This document shows, in pieces, positions 15,852 to 27,093 of a stretch of 64,000 bases of DNA (position 1 is its first letter; the number at the start of each line of letters is the position of its first letter). Origin of the DNA: Cellulosimicrobium terreum. Lineage in GTDB: Bacteria > Actinomycetota > Actinomycetes > Actinomycetales > Cellulomonadaceae. Under the pieces are notes generated by a model. The model did not search any database. It was not told the DNA's origin and saw only the letters and a program-made list of their open reading frames with translations. The position numbers and the translations under genes were made by a program. The stretch is from the NCBI GenBank assembly GCA_014803435.1, contig JACYFD010000001.1, positions 930,001-994,000 of the forward strand, read 5' to 3'.

Positions 15852-17987
15852 TCATCGGCGGGCCAGGTGCGCCGGGTCGAGGTCGGTGCGGCGCAGGAGC
15901 TGGGCGTTGGCCGCGACGATCACCGTGGACGCGGACATGAGGATCGCGCCCACCGCCATCGGCAGGACGAACCCGACCGGTGCGAGCACGCCCGCGGCGA
16001 GCGGGACGGCGGCGATGTTGTAGCCCGCCGCCCACCACAGGTTCTGCTGCATCTTCCGGTACGCGGCGCGCGACAGCTCGATCACGGACAGCACGGCCCT
16101 CGGGTCCGAGCTCGCCAGGATGACACCGGCAGAGGCGATCGCGACGTCGGTCCCGGCACCGATCGCGATCCCCACGTCGGCCTGCGCGAGCGCCGGGGCG
16201 TCGTTCACCCCGTCGCCCACCATCGCGACGACGCGACCCTCGTCCTGCAGCGCGGCGACCTTCGCGTCCTTGTCCTCGGGGCGCACGCCCGCGAGCACCT
16301 GGTCGATACCCAGGTCGCGAGCGACCGCACGCGCCACCGGCTCGGCGTCGCCCGTGATCATGACGACCCGCACGCCACGCCGGTGCAGCGCGTCGACGGC
16401 CTCGCGCGACTCGGGCCGGACCGCGTCCGCGAGCGCGAGCGCGCCCACCACGCGGCCGGACCCGGGGACTACCTCGGCGGACCCGGGTACTACGTCGGCG
16501 TATGGGGCGGTGACGACCACGTGCAGGACGGTCGCGCCGTCGCGTTCCCAGGCCGCGGCGTCGGGCAGGGGGTCGAGACCGAGCTCGCGCAGGAGCGCGG
16601 GCCCGCCGACGGCGACGCGCCGGCCCCCGGCCATCCCCGGGGTCTCGGCCGGTCCGGTCACGGTCGCCTCGACCCCGACGGCGGTGCGTGAGCGGAGGTC
16701 CGTCACGCGCGGCACGTCCACGCCGCGGTCGTCCGCCGCGATGACGATCGCGCGGGCCAGCGGGTGCTGGCTCTGCGACTCGACGGCGGCGGCCAGCGCG
16801 ACGAGCTCGTCGTCCGTGCTGCCGTCCGCCGCGACGAGGTGGGTGAGGGTCGGCGCACCCTGGGTCAGGGTGCCGGTCTTGTCGAACAGGACGGTGTCGA
16901 CGGTCCGCATGCGCTCGAGCGCGACCCGGTCCTTGATCAGCACGCCGGCTCTCGCGGCGCGCTCGGTCGAGATCGACACGACGAGCGGGATGGCGAGGCC
17001 CAGCGCGTGGGGGCACGCGATGACGAGGACCGTGATGGCCCGGACCAGCGCCTGCTCGGGCGTGCCGAGGAGGAGCCACAGCGCGATCGTGAGCGCGGCC
17101 GCGCCGAGCGCGTACCAGAACAGCCATCCCGCCGCGCGGTCCGCGAGGCGTTGCGTCCGGGTGGACGACGACTGCGCGTCCGCGACGAGCCGCTGGATGC
17201 CCGCGAGCGCCGTGTCCTCGCCGACGGCGGTGACGCGCACGCGCAGGGCGTCGTCGGTCGCGACGGTCCCGGCGACGACGGGGTCCCCGACGGAGCGCGA
17301 GACCGGGCGGGACTCGCCCGTGATCATGGACTCGTCGACGTCGGCCGACCCCTCGGTCACCTCGCCGTCGGCCGGCACGCGCCCGCCAGGACGCACGACG
17401 ACGAGGTCGCCCTCCCGCAGGTCCGCGGGGCTCACGGTGCTGGTCGACCCGTCGTCGGCGACGAGCTCCGCCTCGTCCGGCAGGAGCGCGGCGAGCGAGT
17501 CGAGCGCCGACGCCGTCTGCGCGAGCGAGCGCATCTCGAGCCAGTGACCCAGCAGCATGATGACGACGAGGAGCGCGAGCTCCCACCACACGTCGAGCTC
17601 GTGCGCCAGGAGTCCGAGGCTCGCGCCCAGCGACGAGACGAACGCGACCGTGATGGCGAGCGAGATGAGGGTCATCATCCCGGGTGCACGACCCTTGAGC
17701 TCGTCCACCGCCCCGGTGAGGAACGGCGCCCCGCCCCAGAGGAACACGACGGTGCCGAGGACGGGGGACACCCACGGGACCCAGGCCGCGTCGGGCAGGT
17801 CGTAGCCGAGCAGGTCCGCGAACATGGGGCTCAGCGCCACCGTGGGGACGGCGAGCACGAGCATGACCCAGAACAGCCGGCGGTAGCGCTCGACGTGTCC
17901 TGCGTGCCCGCCGTGGCCCGCGTGCCCCCCGTGGTCCCCATGGGCGTTCTCGTGGACGTGGTGCTCGTCGTGCGTCGTGGTCTTCAC
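15852..17987 (-). CDS. copB: Copper-translocating P1B-type ATPase (CopB type)
   Basis: Heavy-metal efflux pump. The N-terminus is a His/Gly-rich metal-binding tail (residues 7-31) with no CxxC domain. Two membrane segments follow, then the actuator motif TGES (223-226), the metal-selectivity motif CPH (325-327) in VIACPHALGLAIPLV, and the phosphorylation site DKTGTLTQG (Asp369). The nucleotide domain and GDGVNDAPAL come next, then the last membrane segments. CPH instead of CPC marks the P1B-3 (CopB) group, reported to move copper or silver. Length (711 aa) is typical. A CsoR-type palindrome lies upstream, predicting induction by copper; no csoR or copper chaperone gene lies next to it. Confidence 0.93.
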   Translation of the reverse strand: MKTTTHDEHHVHENAHGDHGGHAGHGGHAGHVERYRRLFWVMLVLAVPTVALSPMFADLLGYDLPDAAWVPWVSPVLGTVVFLWGGAPFLTGAVDELKGRAPGMMTLISLAITVAFVSSLGASLGLLAHELDVWWELALLVVIMLLGHWLEMRSLAQTASALDSLAALLPDEAELVADDGSTSTVSPADLREGDLVVVRPGGRVPADGEVTEGSADVDESMITGESRPVSRSVGDPVVAGTVATDDALRVRVTAVGEDTALAGIQRLVADAQSSSTRTQRLADRAAGWLFWYALGAAALTIALWLLLGTPEQALVRAITVLVIACPHALGLAIPLVVSISTERAARAGVLIKDRVALERMRTVDTVLFDKTGTLTQGAPTLTHLVAADGSTDDELVALAAAVESQSQHPLARAIVIAADDRGVDVPRVTDLRSRTAVGVEATVTGPAETPGMAGGRRVAVGGPALLRELGLDPLPDAAAWERDGATVLHVVVTAPYADVVPGSAEVVPGSGRVVGALALADAVRPESREAVDALHRRGVRVVMITGDAEPVARAVARDLGIDQVLAGVRPEDKDAKVAALQDEGRVVAMVGDGVNDAPALAQADVGIAIGAGTDVAIASAGVILASSDPRAVLSVIELSRAAYRKMQQNLWWAAGYNIAAVPLAAGVLAPVGFVLPMAVGAILMSASTVIVAANAQLLRRTDLDPAHLARR

Positions 17988-18041
17988 CGTGCTCCTCCCG
18001 TGGCGTCGTCCCGGCGCCTGTCCTCGTCGTGATGGCTCACT

Positions 18042-18058
18042 ATACCCCCAGGGGGTAT
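18042..18058. promoter_or_regulatory. CsoR-type copper operator
   Basis: Perfect 17-base palindrome ATACCCCCAGGGGGTAT, 55 bases before the copper ATPase start. It fits the TACCCC/GGGGTA pattern of sites bound by the copper sensor CsoR in actinobacteria. Confidence 0.72.
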
Positions 18059-18169
18059 TAAAGAATGCTCCACCGCGCGGTCCTCGTCAAGAGGCGTGCG
18101 TCACCCCGCTCCCGGGCCAGCAGGCGTTCAGCGGTTGCCTGGCCCGACACCTGCGCGAAGGGTGGGGCC

Positions 18170-18643
18170 ATGACGACCGCCCCGCCCGCATCGCTGCCCG
18201 ACTCCCTCCCCACCCTGACCCGCGCCCTCGCCCTGGGGGTCGCGGCAGGCTGTCGCGGCTCGCTCGGGGTCGCCGCGCCTGTGCTCGCGTCGCCCGTCGG
18301 CCCCGCCCCCGTCGTCGGGCAGGTGGTCGCTGCGCTCGCGGTCGTCGGCGAGCTCGTCGGAGACAAGCTCCCTCGGACACCGAGCCGTCTCGACCCGCCC
18401 GGCCCGCTCGTGCGGGCGTCGAGCGGCGCCGTGGGCGGCGCGCTGCTGGCCAGGCGGGGGAACGACGCCGCTGCCGCAGTGCTCGTGGGAGCAGCGGTGG
18501 CGGGGGCGGTCGGCTCCGCCGCGGGCACGTGGGGAGGAGCGGCGTGGCGGCGCCTGGCCGCCGACCGGTGGCCGGACTGGCCGTTCGCGGCCGTGGAGGA
18601 CGTCGTGGCCCTCGCTCTCGCCGCCTGGGCGACACGTCCCTGA
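18170..18643 (+). CDS. DUF4126-like small membrane protein
   Basis: Alanine/glycine-rich hydrophobic protein of 157 residues: MTTAPPASLPDSLP, then LTRALALGVAAGCRGSLGVA, a second segment around VVGQVVAALAVVGELVGDKL, a third around AAAAVLVGAAVAGAVGSAAG and a last one around VVALALAAWAT. The GxRs-like motif in the first helix and the KLP turn after the second match DUF4126, whose function is unknown. AAGGGTGGGG precedes the ATG. It shares the intergenic region with the copper ATPase, divergently. A bidirectional hairpin ends it. Confidence 0.72.
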   Translation: MTTAPPASLPDSLPTLTRALALGVAAGCRGSLGVAAPVLASPVGPAPVVGQVVAALAVVGELVGDKLPRTPSRLDPPGPLVRASSGAVGGALLARRGNDAAAAVLVGAAVAGAVGSAAGTWGGAAWRRLAADRWPDWPFAAVEDVVALALAAWATRP

Positions 18644-18677
18644 CCTGCCCGGCGCCGACCTCGGCGGAGAGGTCAGG
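18639..18677. terminator. Bidirectional terminator between convergent genes
   Basis: CCTGACCT (18639-18646) pairs with AGGTCAGG (18670-18677) around an inner stem CGCCG-acct-CGGCG. The outer arms contain the stop codons of both flanking convergent genes. Confidence 0.7.
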
Positions 18678-19002
18678 CCGTGGGGACGCTCGTGACCGTG
18701 GTGAGCAGGAACGCGCAGTCCTCGATCGCGCGCACGGCGTGCCGCTCGTGCGTCAGGACGCGGAGCTCGCCCTCGCCGAGCACGGTGTCGCCCTCGAGCG
18801 CCGTGACCTGGACCCGGCCACGCAGCACCTGGAGCGACGCCGCGGGCGGCGAGTTGTGCTCGCCGAGCTCCGTGCCGGCGAGGAGCGCGATGATCGTCTG
18901 CCGCAGCGGACCGTCGTGCAGGACGACCTCCGCGCTGCGTCCGTTCGCGGCGGCTCGGGCGCTCGTCAGATGGGCGTCCGTGAGGAGGCCGACGTTCGTC
19001 AT
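18673..19002 (-). CDS. Cupin-fold protein
   Basis: Small beta-barrel (cupin) protein of 109 residues. The first cupin motif is degenerate (GTELGEHNSPPAASLQVLRGRV), and the second half reads LGEGELRVLTHERHAVRAIEDCAFLLTTV. The few possible metal ligands (His in GEHNSP, His in THERHAV) suggest a weakly conserved metal site. Such stand-alone cupins near stress genes often have no assigned substrate. GGAG lies 8-9 bases before the ATG at 19002. The gene converges on the DUF4126-like gene and is divergent from the UbiB-family gene. Confidence 0.78.
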   Translation of the reverse strand: MTNVGLLTDAHLTSARAAANGRSAEVVLHDGPLRQTIIALLAGTELGEHNSPPAASLQVLRGRVQVTALEGDTVLGEGELRVLTHERHAVRAIEDCAFLLTTVTSVPTA

Positions 19003-19086
19003 GGGGGGGCTCCGACCTGTCGGGATCCCCATCCTGCCGCGTGGTGCGCGTGACCGCGCGGGCACCCGTCGGGGAGAGTGGGCGCC

Positions 19087-21129
19087 ATGCAGGCGCTCTC
19101 CGGACTCGCGACCGGACTCGTCGTCCTCGTCGCGACGCTCGTCATGCTCGTGCTCCTCGCCGCGACCGCGCGGCGCGTCATGGGTGCGCCCGTCGGCTGG
19201 GTGCGGTCGGCCGCCGTGTGCTTCGTCGTCCTCACGGCAGGCTCGTCGGGCCTCACCGCCTGGCTGGACGAGACCCGATGGGTGCGGCCCGACGGCACCT
19301 CCACGATCGAGCCGTGGGTGCTGCTCGTCGCGGTGTCCCTCGCGTTCGCCTGGGCGTTCGTGCTCGGTCTGTGCGTCCTGCTCGTGCTCGAGCTCCTCGT
19401 GCCCACGGGCAGCGTCCCCACGCCGTGGGCGGCAGTCCGCAGCCTGCGGCAGGGTCGCCGGGAGACGCGTCGCTACGCGCAGGTCCTGGCGATCGGTGCG
19501 CGCCGCGGGCTGGGTGCCGCGCTGCGGCGCGGGCCGCGGCGGGCGGACGGTTCGCGCCTGTCGCGCACGGACGAGCAGCGGCTCGCGACGAGCCTGCGGG
19601 ACGCGCTGACCGACGCGGGCGTGACGTTCGTGAAGTTCGGCCAGATGCTCTCGACGCGCCGCGACCTGCTTCCCGCGACCGTCGCGGACACGCTCGCGAC
19701 GCTGCAGAGCGACGTCCCGGCCGCGCCCTGGCCGCAGGTCGAGGTGGTCCTCGTCCGGGCGCTCGGACGGCCCGTCGACGAGGCCTTCGCGATGTTCGAC
19801 GCCGAGCCGATCGCGTCGGCGTCGGTCGGCCAGGTCCATGGGGCGCGGCTGCTCGACGGGCGCGACGTCGTCGTGAAGGTGCAGCGTCCCGGCGCGCGCC
19901 GGCAGGTCGAGGTCGACCTGGCGATCCTGCGTCGGCTCGCCCGGCGGCTCGAGCGCGACACCACGTGGGGCGGCTCGCTCGGCGTCGTCGACCTCGCGGA
20001 GGGCTTCGCCGCGTCGCTCCTCGAGGAGCTCGACTACACGGTCGAGCACGAGAGCACGCTCGCGCTGCGCGCCGCGCTCGACGTGGCGACCGGGCCCGAC
20101 GGTGTCTCCCGCGGTCCGCTCGTCGCCGTGCCCGACGTCGTCGCGGAGCTGTCCGGTCCCACGGTCCTCGTCATGGAGCGGGTGGACGGGACCCCGGTCG
20201 GCCGGGCGGGCGACGCGCTCGTCGCGCTCGGCCCGGCCACGCGGACCGCGCTCGCCGACCGCCTGCTGCGTGCCACCCTGGAGCAGGTGCTCGTCGCCGG
20301 GACGTTCCACGCCGACCTGCACCCGGGGAACGTCCTCGTGACGCGCGACGGCGGGCTCGCCCTGCTCGACATGGGATCGGTCGGCCGACTGGGAGAGCCG
20401 GAGCGCGTCGCGCTCGGTGCGCTGCTCCTCGCGGTCGACGGTGACGACGCGATCGCCGCGACGAGCGCACTCCTCGCGCTGCTCGACGCGCCCGCCGGGC
20501 TGGACGTGCGGCGTCTGGAACGCGGCGTCGGGCAGGTCGTCGTGCGCTTCCGGACCGTGACGGTGGCGGGATCAGGGGCGATGTTCGCTGCCCTGTTCCG
20601 CCTCGTGACCGACGCCGGCATCGCCGTGCCGCCGCAGGTCGCCGCGGCATTCCGGTCGTTCACGAGCCTCGAGGGGACCCTGCGCCTGCTCGACCCGGGC
20701 TACGACCTGGTCGCGGCCGCCCGAGTGCAGGGCCGCGACGTGCTGTCCGGCCTCGTCACGCCGGCGTCGTTGCGGGCGCGCGCGACGCGCGCGCTGGCCG
20801 CGGCCGCCCCCGAGCTCGAACGGCTCCCGCGGCGCGTGACGCGCATCGTGGAGGACCTGGAGCAGGGCCGCTTCACCGTGACGGTGCGCGCGTTCTCCGA
20901 CCCCGACGACCGCGCCTTCCTCACCGGGCTCGTGCAGCAGGTGGTCTCCACGGTCGTGGCGGCGAGCGCGGTCGTCGCCGCCGTCGTGCTGCTCGTCGCC
21001 GACGGCGGCCCGTCACTGTCCCAGGGCCTGCCGCTGTACTCCGTGCTGGGCGCGGCGCTCGCGTTCGTCGGGACGGTGCTGGCCGTGCGCGTGCTGGTGT
21101 TCGCGTTCCGGGGCCGGAGCGCGCGGTGA
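19087..21129 (+). CDS. UbiB/AarF/ABC1-family atypical kinase
   Basis: Membrane-bound protein-kinase-like protein of the UbiB family, linked in other organisms to quinone and lipid metabolism. Two to three N-terminal membrane segments (to about residue 120) precede the ABC1 domain. That domain shows the diagnostic KFGQ in TFVKFGQMLSTRRDLLP, the Ala-rich nucleotide loop ASASVGQVHGA, the lysine in VVVKVQRPG, the catalytic block HADLHPGNVLV, and DMG in place of DFG (LLDMGSVGRL). Two more membrane helices close the C-terminus (about 610-680). The ATG at 19087 is preferred to the GTG at 19078, since GGGGAGAG abuts the latter. Its 3' end lies 12 bases from the convergent Usp gene. Confidence 0.88.
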   Translation: MQALSGLATGLVVLVATLVMLVLLAATARRVMGAPVGWVRSAAVCFVVLTAGSSGLTAWLDETRWVRPDGTSTIEPWVLLVAVSLAFAWAFVLGLCVLLVLELLVPTGSVPTPWAAVRSLRQGRRETRRYAQVLAIGARRGLGAALRRGPRRADGSRLSRTDEQRLATSLRDALTDAGVTFVKFGQMLSTRRDLLPATVADTLATLQSDVPAAPWPQVEVVLVRALGRPVDEAFAMFDAEPIASASVGQVHGARLLDGRDVVVKVQRPGARRQVEVDLAILRRLARRLERDTTWGGSLGVVDLAEGFAASLLEELDYTVEHESTLALRAALDVATGPDGVSRGPLVAVPDVVAELSGPTVLVMERVDGTPVGRAGDALVALGPATRTALADRLLRATLEQVLVAGTFHADLHPGNVLVTRDGGLALLDMGSVGRLGEPERVALGALLLAVDGDDAIAATSALLALLDAPAGLDVRRLERGVGQVVVRFRTVTVAGSGAMFAALFRLVTDAGIAVPPQVAAAFRSFTSLEGTLRLLDPGYDLVAAARVQGRDVLSGLVTPASLRARATRALAAAAPELERLPRRVTRIVEDLEQGRFTVTVRAFSDPDDRAFLTGLVQQVVSTVVAASAVVAAVVLLVADGGPSLSQGLPLYSVLGAALAFVGTVLAVRVLVFAFRGRSAR

Positions 21130-21141
21130 CCTCGGCGTGCC

Positions 21142-22137
21142 TCAGTGCGCGGTGGTCGTCGGCTGCGCGGCGCCGGGCGGGCGGACGATCGTGACGGGGC
21201 AGTGGGCGTACTCGATGGCGTGCCGGCTCACCGAACCCAGCAGGAGACGGTCGAACCCGCCCGTGCCGCGGTGGCCGAGGACGAGGCGACCGGCGTGCGA
21301 GGACGCCTCGACGATCCCCAGGGTCGCGTGCACGTGCCGCACGGTGCGCACGAGCTGGTCCTCGGGCAGGCCCGTGCCCTGGACGCCGGGGTCGGAGGCG
21401 GGGTCGGAGGAGGCCGGGTCGGTGCTCGAGACGGTGTCCGAGGCGGTGTCCGAGGAGAGGGCGGACGCGGCCGTGAGGGCGGCGTCGAGCCTGCCGGTGG
21501 CGTACCGCTCGTAGTCGTCGATCGGGGGAGCCCAGCCCCACGAGTCCGGCAGCGGCGCGAGCGACGTGATCTGCCAGCAGAACAGCGCCTCGAGCGTCGC
21601 GCCGGTGCGACGTGCGACCTCGAGGCCGTGGCGCAGCGCGTGCACGGAGGTGGCAGAGCCGTCGACCCCGACGACGACGGGTCGCCCGGGTGCCAGCCCT
21701 GGCCCTCGCACCACGGTCACCGGCACGGTCGCGTGCTGCACGACGGCGGATGGGACGGACCCGAGGACGAGCCGGCCCAGGCGCCCACGCCCGGTCCGGC
21801 CCACGACGAGCACGTCGGCCGGGTCGTCGCGCAGCGACAGCTCGAGGAGCGCGGCTGCGGCCGAGCCTCGCGTCTCGATCGCGGTCGCCTCGACGGCGGT
21901 CTCGCCCACCCGCTCGCGCGCCTCGTCGAGCCACCGACGGACGAGCTCCTGCTTGCGCCGGCCGATCTCGTCGAGGTCCTCGGCCGACGACGCCCGGGGT
22001 CCGTCGTGCCACGTCGGCTCCCACGCGTGCACGACGGTGAGGGGCCGACGTCGCGACGCCGCCTCGCGCAGCGCCCAGTCCAGCGCCTGCTCCCCCTCCG
22101 TGGACCCGTCCACACCGACGAGCACCCCGTGCATCAC
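21142..22137 (-). CDS. Tandem-domain universal stress protein
   Basis: Two UspA domains in one chain (331 aa). Domain 1 begins MHGVLVGVDGSTEGEQALDWAL and ends with the ATP-binding signature VVGRTGRGRLGRLVLGSVPSAV. Domain 2 begins VVVGVDGSATSVHALRHGL and ends VLGHRGTGGFDRLLLGSVSR. Both match the G-2x-G-9x-G(S/T) motif of ATP-binding Usps. Such tandem Usps in actinobacteria respond to hypoxia or stationary phase and bind ATP. The first codon is GTG (22137) or the ATG next to it (22134), after GGAGG. A low-complexity Asp/Ser/Thr insert (SSDTASDTVSSTDPASSDPA) sits in domain 2. Confidence 0.92.
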   Translation of the reverse strand: MMHGVLVGVDGSTEGEQALDWALREAASRRRPLTVVHAWEPTWHDGPRASSAEDLDEIGRRKQELVRRWLDEARERVGETAVEATAIETRGSAAAALLELSLRDDPADVLVVGRTGRGRLGRLVLGSVPSAVVQHATVPVTVVRGPGLAPGRPVVVGVDGSATSVHALRHGLEVARRTGATLEALFCWQITSLAPLPDSWGWAPPIDDYERYATGRLDAALTAASALSSDTASDTVSSTDPASSDPASDPGVQGTGLPEDQLVRTVRHVHATLGIVEASSHAGRLVLGHRGTGGFDRLLLGSVSRHAIEYAHCPVTIVRPPGAAQPTTTAH

Positions 22138-22214
22138 GCCACCTCCGGTCGGTCCCTCGGCCTGCGCCGCACGTCGTCGTGCGCCGTCGTACGTGGTCCT
22201 GTGCTCGCGCCGCC

Positions 22215-22874
22215 CTACGTCTCCCCGTGGAGGATGCTGCGCAGCGGGCGCGTGACGACGTCGACGCGGTCCAGCAGGTCACGCGGGCCGGCGACGACGA
22301 GAGCACGGTCCTCCACGGTGACGAGCACGGCGGTGCTCGTGCGCAGCGAAAGTCGCAGGCACTCGCGCGCCGCGCCGTCGACGACGAACGTCACCCGCTC
22401 GGGGGTGACGGCCTCGACCTCCTCGACGATCGCGCGCATGGCGGCGCGGTACTCGGCGTACGAGTCGACGAACGCGTCGTCGTCGGCGCCGGGAACGCCG
22501 CCGGACGTGTCGCCCTGCAACGGTGCGGCGAGCGCTGCGCTGAGGGACGTGCGCACCACGTCGATCGCGCTCTCGTCGTCGTCGGGCAGGACGCGCAGCG
22601 TCTCGACGTCGACGGTCTCGCCCGCGAAGGAGAGGTAGGACCGCAGGAAGCGTTCCTGCACGGGCTCGGTGTCGCGCGCGGCGATGCCGGTCAACGTCTC
22701 CTCGTCGAGGTCGAGCCCCCAGGTGAGGGGGTCGTCGACCTCGCCGACCGGGCCGCGGAAGCGCGCCACGACCTCTTCCCAGGGGGGTGCCGTGCCGGAC
22801 GGCTCGTGACGTGAGGTGCCCTCGGGGCCGACCTGCCCGCTCGGCTCGTCCGATGGCTGCTCGGGATGTGGCAT
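22215..22874 (-). CDS. Hypothetical acidic protein (219 aa)
   Basis: Soluble, strongly acidic protein with no recognised domain. It has a Pro/Ser/Glu-rich N-terminus, a central helical segment around [20 protein letters not shown], and a C-terminal part with alternating hydrophobic strands ([37 protein letters not shown]). The codon pattern is that of a real gene. It lies 78 bases upstream of, and on the same strand as, the universal stress protein gene, so the two may be co-transcribed. GGAAGGG precedes the ATG. No membrane segment or signal is seen. It is divergent from clpC; the 293 bases between hold the clpC regulatory region. Confidence 0.65.
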   Translation of the reverse strand: MPHPEQPSDEPSGQVGPEGTSRHEPSGTAPPWEEVVARFRGPVGEVDDPLTWGLDLDEETLTGIAARDTEPVQERFLRSYLSFAGETVDVETLRVLPDDDESAIDVVRTSLSAALAAPLQGDTSGGVPGADDDAFVDSYAEYRAAMRAIVEEVEAVTPERVTFVVDGAARECLRLSLRTSTAVLVTVEDRALVVAGPRDLLDRVDVVTRPLRSILHGET

Positions 22875-23040
22875 CGCTGCGCCGCCCTTCCGGGAGGTGG
22901 TCGGTGCGGGTGCCCGACGTCGTACCGCCGAGCCTGCCTGTGCGCGGCCCGGCGGTCAACGCCCGCGGCGCGTGTCGAGTCAGGATCGTGACCCGGACGC
23001 GGGGACGGAGGTCTCGCCGAGGTCACGGTCCGGCCGTACT

Positions 23041-23058
23041 TTCACGCCCCTGGCGAAC
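23041..23058. promoter_or_regulatory. Possible ClgR-type operator upstream of clpC
   Basis: TTCACGCCCCTGGCGAAC has the CGC-N5-GCG core and A/T flanks of ClgR sites known from corynebacteria and Streptomyces clp promoters, with one mismatch to the consensus as recalled. It lies 110 bases before the clpC start. No other clear box was identified in the 293-base gap (a 10-base palindrome GGTTCGAACC sits at 23084). Confidence 0.4.
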
Positions 23059-23167
23059 AACGGCATACGGAGGGGGTGTGCCTGGTTCGAACCGCATAGA
23101 GTCAATGCGGTCAGGCTGTACCCGTCGTCCCGGCGGGCAGGTGTACGCCGCTCGTGAGGAGCAGCAC

Positions 23168-25735
<2,568 letters not shown>

Positions 25736-25778
25736 TCCACCCGGCCACGGTCTCCCGACTGGCCTGACGACCTGACCG

Positions 25779-25820
25779 ACGACGGCCCCGGACCTCCACG
25801 TGGAGGTCCGGGGCCGTCGT
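25779..25820. terminator. Perfect 42-base palindrome, bidirectional terminator
   Basis: All 42 bases are self-complementary (centre CACGTG), giving a 19-20 bp stem. It lies between the convergent ends of clpC (25735) and the minus-strand membrane-protein gene (25824), so it can serve both. Confidence 0.85.
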
Positions 25821-25823
25821 ACG

Positions 25824-26525
25824 TCAGCGGCCGGCGACGAGCGCCGCGGCAGCCAGCGGGGTGGTGCGCGGCGCGACGTCCCACGCGGCGTCGGCCGTGC
25901 GGACCACGGCGTAGGCCGCCGCGCCCATGGCGACGGCGGTCATGCCCCAGCCCACGAGGTCGAGCGGATGGTTCCCCGTCATCGCCGCCACCAGGTGCAG
26001 GGGCTGGGAGACTCCCATGACGACCGCCCACGCGGGATGCACGACGCCGGACCGCCACAACGCGAAGCCGAGGACCACTGTCCCGGCCAGGTGCCCGACG
26101 ACGAAGATCGTCCCGCAGATCGCGGCCACGGGATCGGCGTAGGACGCGTCGACGAGCAGCGCGAGCGACGTCGGGTCGATCCCGGCATCGTGACCGGCGA
26201 CGATCACGGACTCCGTGACCCCCGGTCCGAACAGGGCCAGGTAGCCGGGCACGAGGAGCAGGCCGGCCACCGCACCGAGGACGGGTGCCCCCGGCCGTAC
26301 CAGGCGCAGCGCCGCGAGCGCCCCGGGGACGAGCGTGAGGAGGGCGACGAGTCCGAGCCAGGAGAGGACGGCGACAACCCCAGGGGCGGCGAGGACGCCG
26401 TCGACCATCTGGGCAGGGGTGTCGGGCGTGTCGTACGGCAGGACGAAGCGGAGGATCGCGACGGCCGCGGGGCCGAGCGGCATGAGCAGCGCGGCGAACC
26501 ACCGCGACGGGGTGCGCAGGTCCAC
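25824..26525 (-). CDS. Hypothetical integral membrane protein (233 aa)
   Basis: Multi-pass membrane protein with about six hydrophobic segments, among them WFAALLMPLGPAAVAILRFV near the start, VVAVLSWLGLVALLTLVPGA, VLGAVAGLLLVPGYLALFG, AAICGTIFVVGHLAGTVVLG and GWGMTAVAMGAAAYAVV. No domain recognised. The GTG start lies 3 bases after the stop of the 132-aa membrane-protein gene, so the two form an operon; GAGGG overlaps that junction. Its 3' end abuts the palindromic terminator shared with clpC. Function unknown. Confidence 0.72.
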   Translation of the reverse strand: MDLRTPSRWFAALLMPLGPAAVAILRFVLPYDTPDTPAQMVDGVLAAPGVVAVLSWLGLVALLTLVPGALAALRLVRPGAPVLGAVAGLLLVPGYLALFGPGVTESVIVAGHDAGIDPTSLALLVDASYADPVAAICGTIFVVGHLAGTVVLGFALWRSGVVHPAWAVVMGVSQPLHLVAAMTGNHPLDLVGWGMTAVAMGAAAYAVVRTADAAWDVAPRTTPLAAAALVAGR

Positions 26526-26528
26526 GGC

Positions 26529-26927
26529 TCAGCCCTCCACGGAGACGGTCGCGGGGCGTCGTGACGGGGCAAGGGCGAGCACGACGGCGACGACGTTGAC
26601 CAGGACCGCCGCCGCGGCGATCATGACGACGACCGGGGCGACACCGGCGAAGAAGGCCGGTACGACCGTCACGACGGACAGGATCCGGGTCCCCGCAGCG
26701 ACGCGTACGGCGCCCCGGCTCCGGGTCGTGAGAGCCACGACGACGGCGGCGACCGTCGCCACGCCCAGCACGGTGTCGAGGACCAAGATGTCGACGGGCG
26801 GACCGACCTCCTCGCCGGGCGGCCGCGAGCCGATCAGCGACAGGCAGTCGAGCAGGCCGAGGACGCCCATGAGGGCGATCCCGACGACGGCTCGGAGGGG
26901 GAACGGCTGGCGAGGTGCAGGTGTCAT
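26529..26927 (-). CDS. Hypothetical small membrane protein (132 aa)
   Basis: Four predicted membrane segments: AVVGIALMGVLGLLDCLSLI, VDILVLDTVLGVATVAAVVVAL, ILSVVTVVPAFFAGVAPVVV and MIAAAAVLVNVVAVVLAL. No family recognised. GGAGG lies 5 bases before the ATG at 26927. It is the first gene of a two-gene minus-strand operon with the 233-aa membrane protein, and it is divergent from the two-component system that starts at 27094, so the pair is a possible target of that system. Confidence 0.7.
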   Translation of the reverse strand: MTPAPRQPFPLRAVVGIALMGVLGLLDCLSLIGSRPPGEEVGPPVDILVLDTVLGVATVAAVVVALTTRSRGAVRVAAGTRILSVVTVVPAFFAGVAPVVVMIAAAAVLVNVVAVVLALAPSRRPATVSVEG

Positions 26928-27093
26928 GGTGACCTCCGGGGATCCGTCGGCGCCGGTGGCGCCGTCAGGCCGATCCTCGCCCCGGTCGTGCGCCGGGTCC
27001 GGTGGGCCGGCCCCTGCCGGTCCGGGAGGCTGCCCGGTGCGGGTAGGGGCGTGCCCCTGTCCGTGGCGTGGTCCTCAGCGTCATCATGGACCC

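Noticed and set aside
15781-17775. 664-aa minus-strand frame within the copper ATPase gene
   Set aside because: Out of frame with the ATPase, Arg-rich, no motif.
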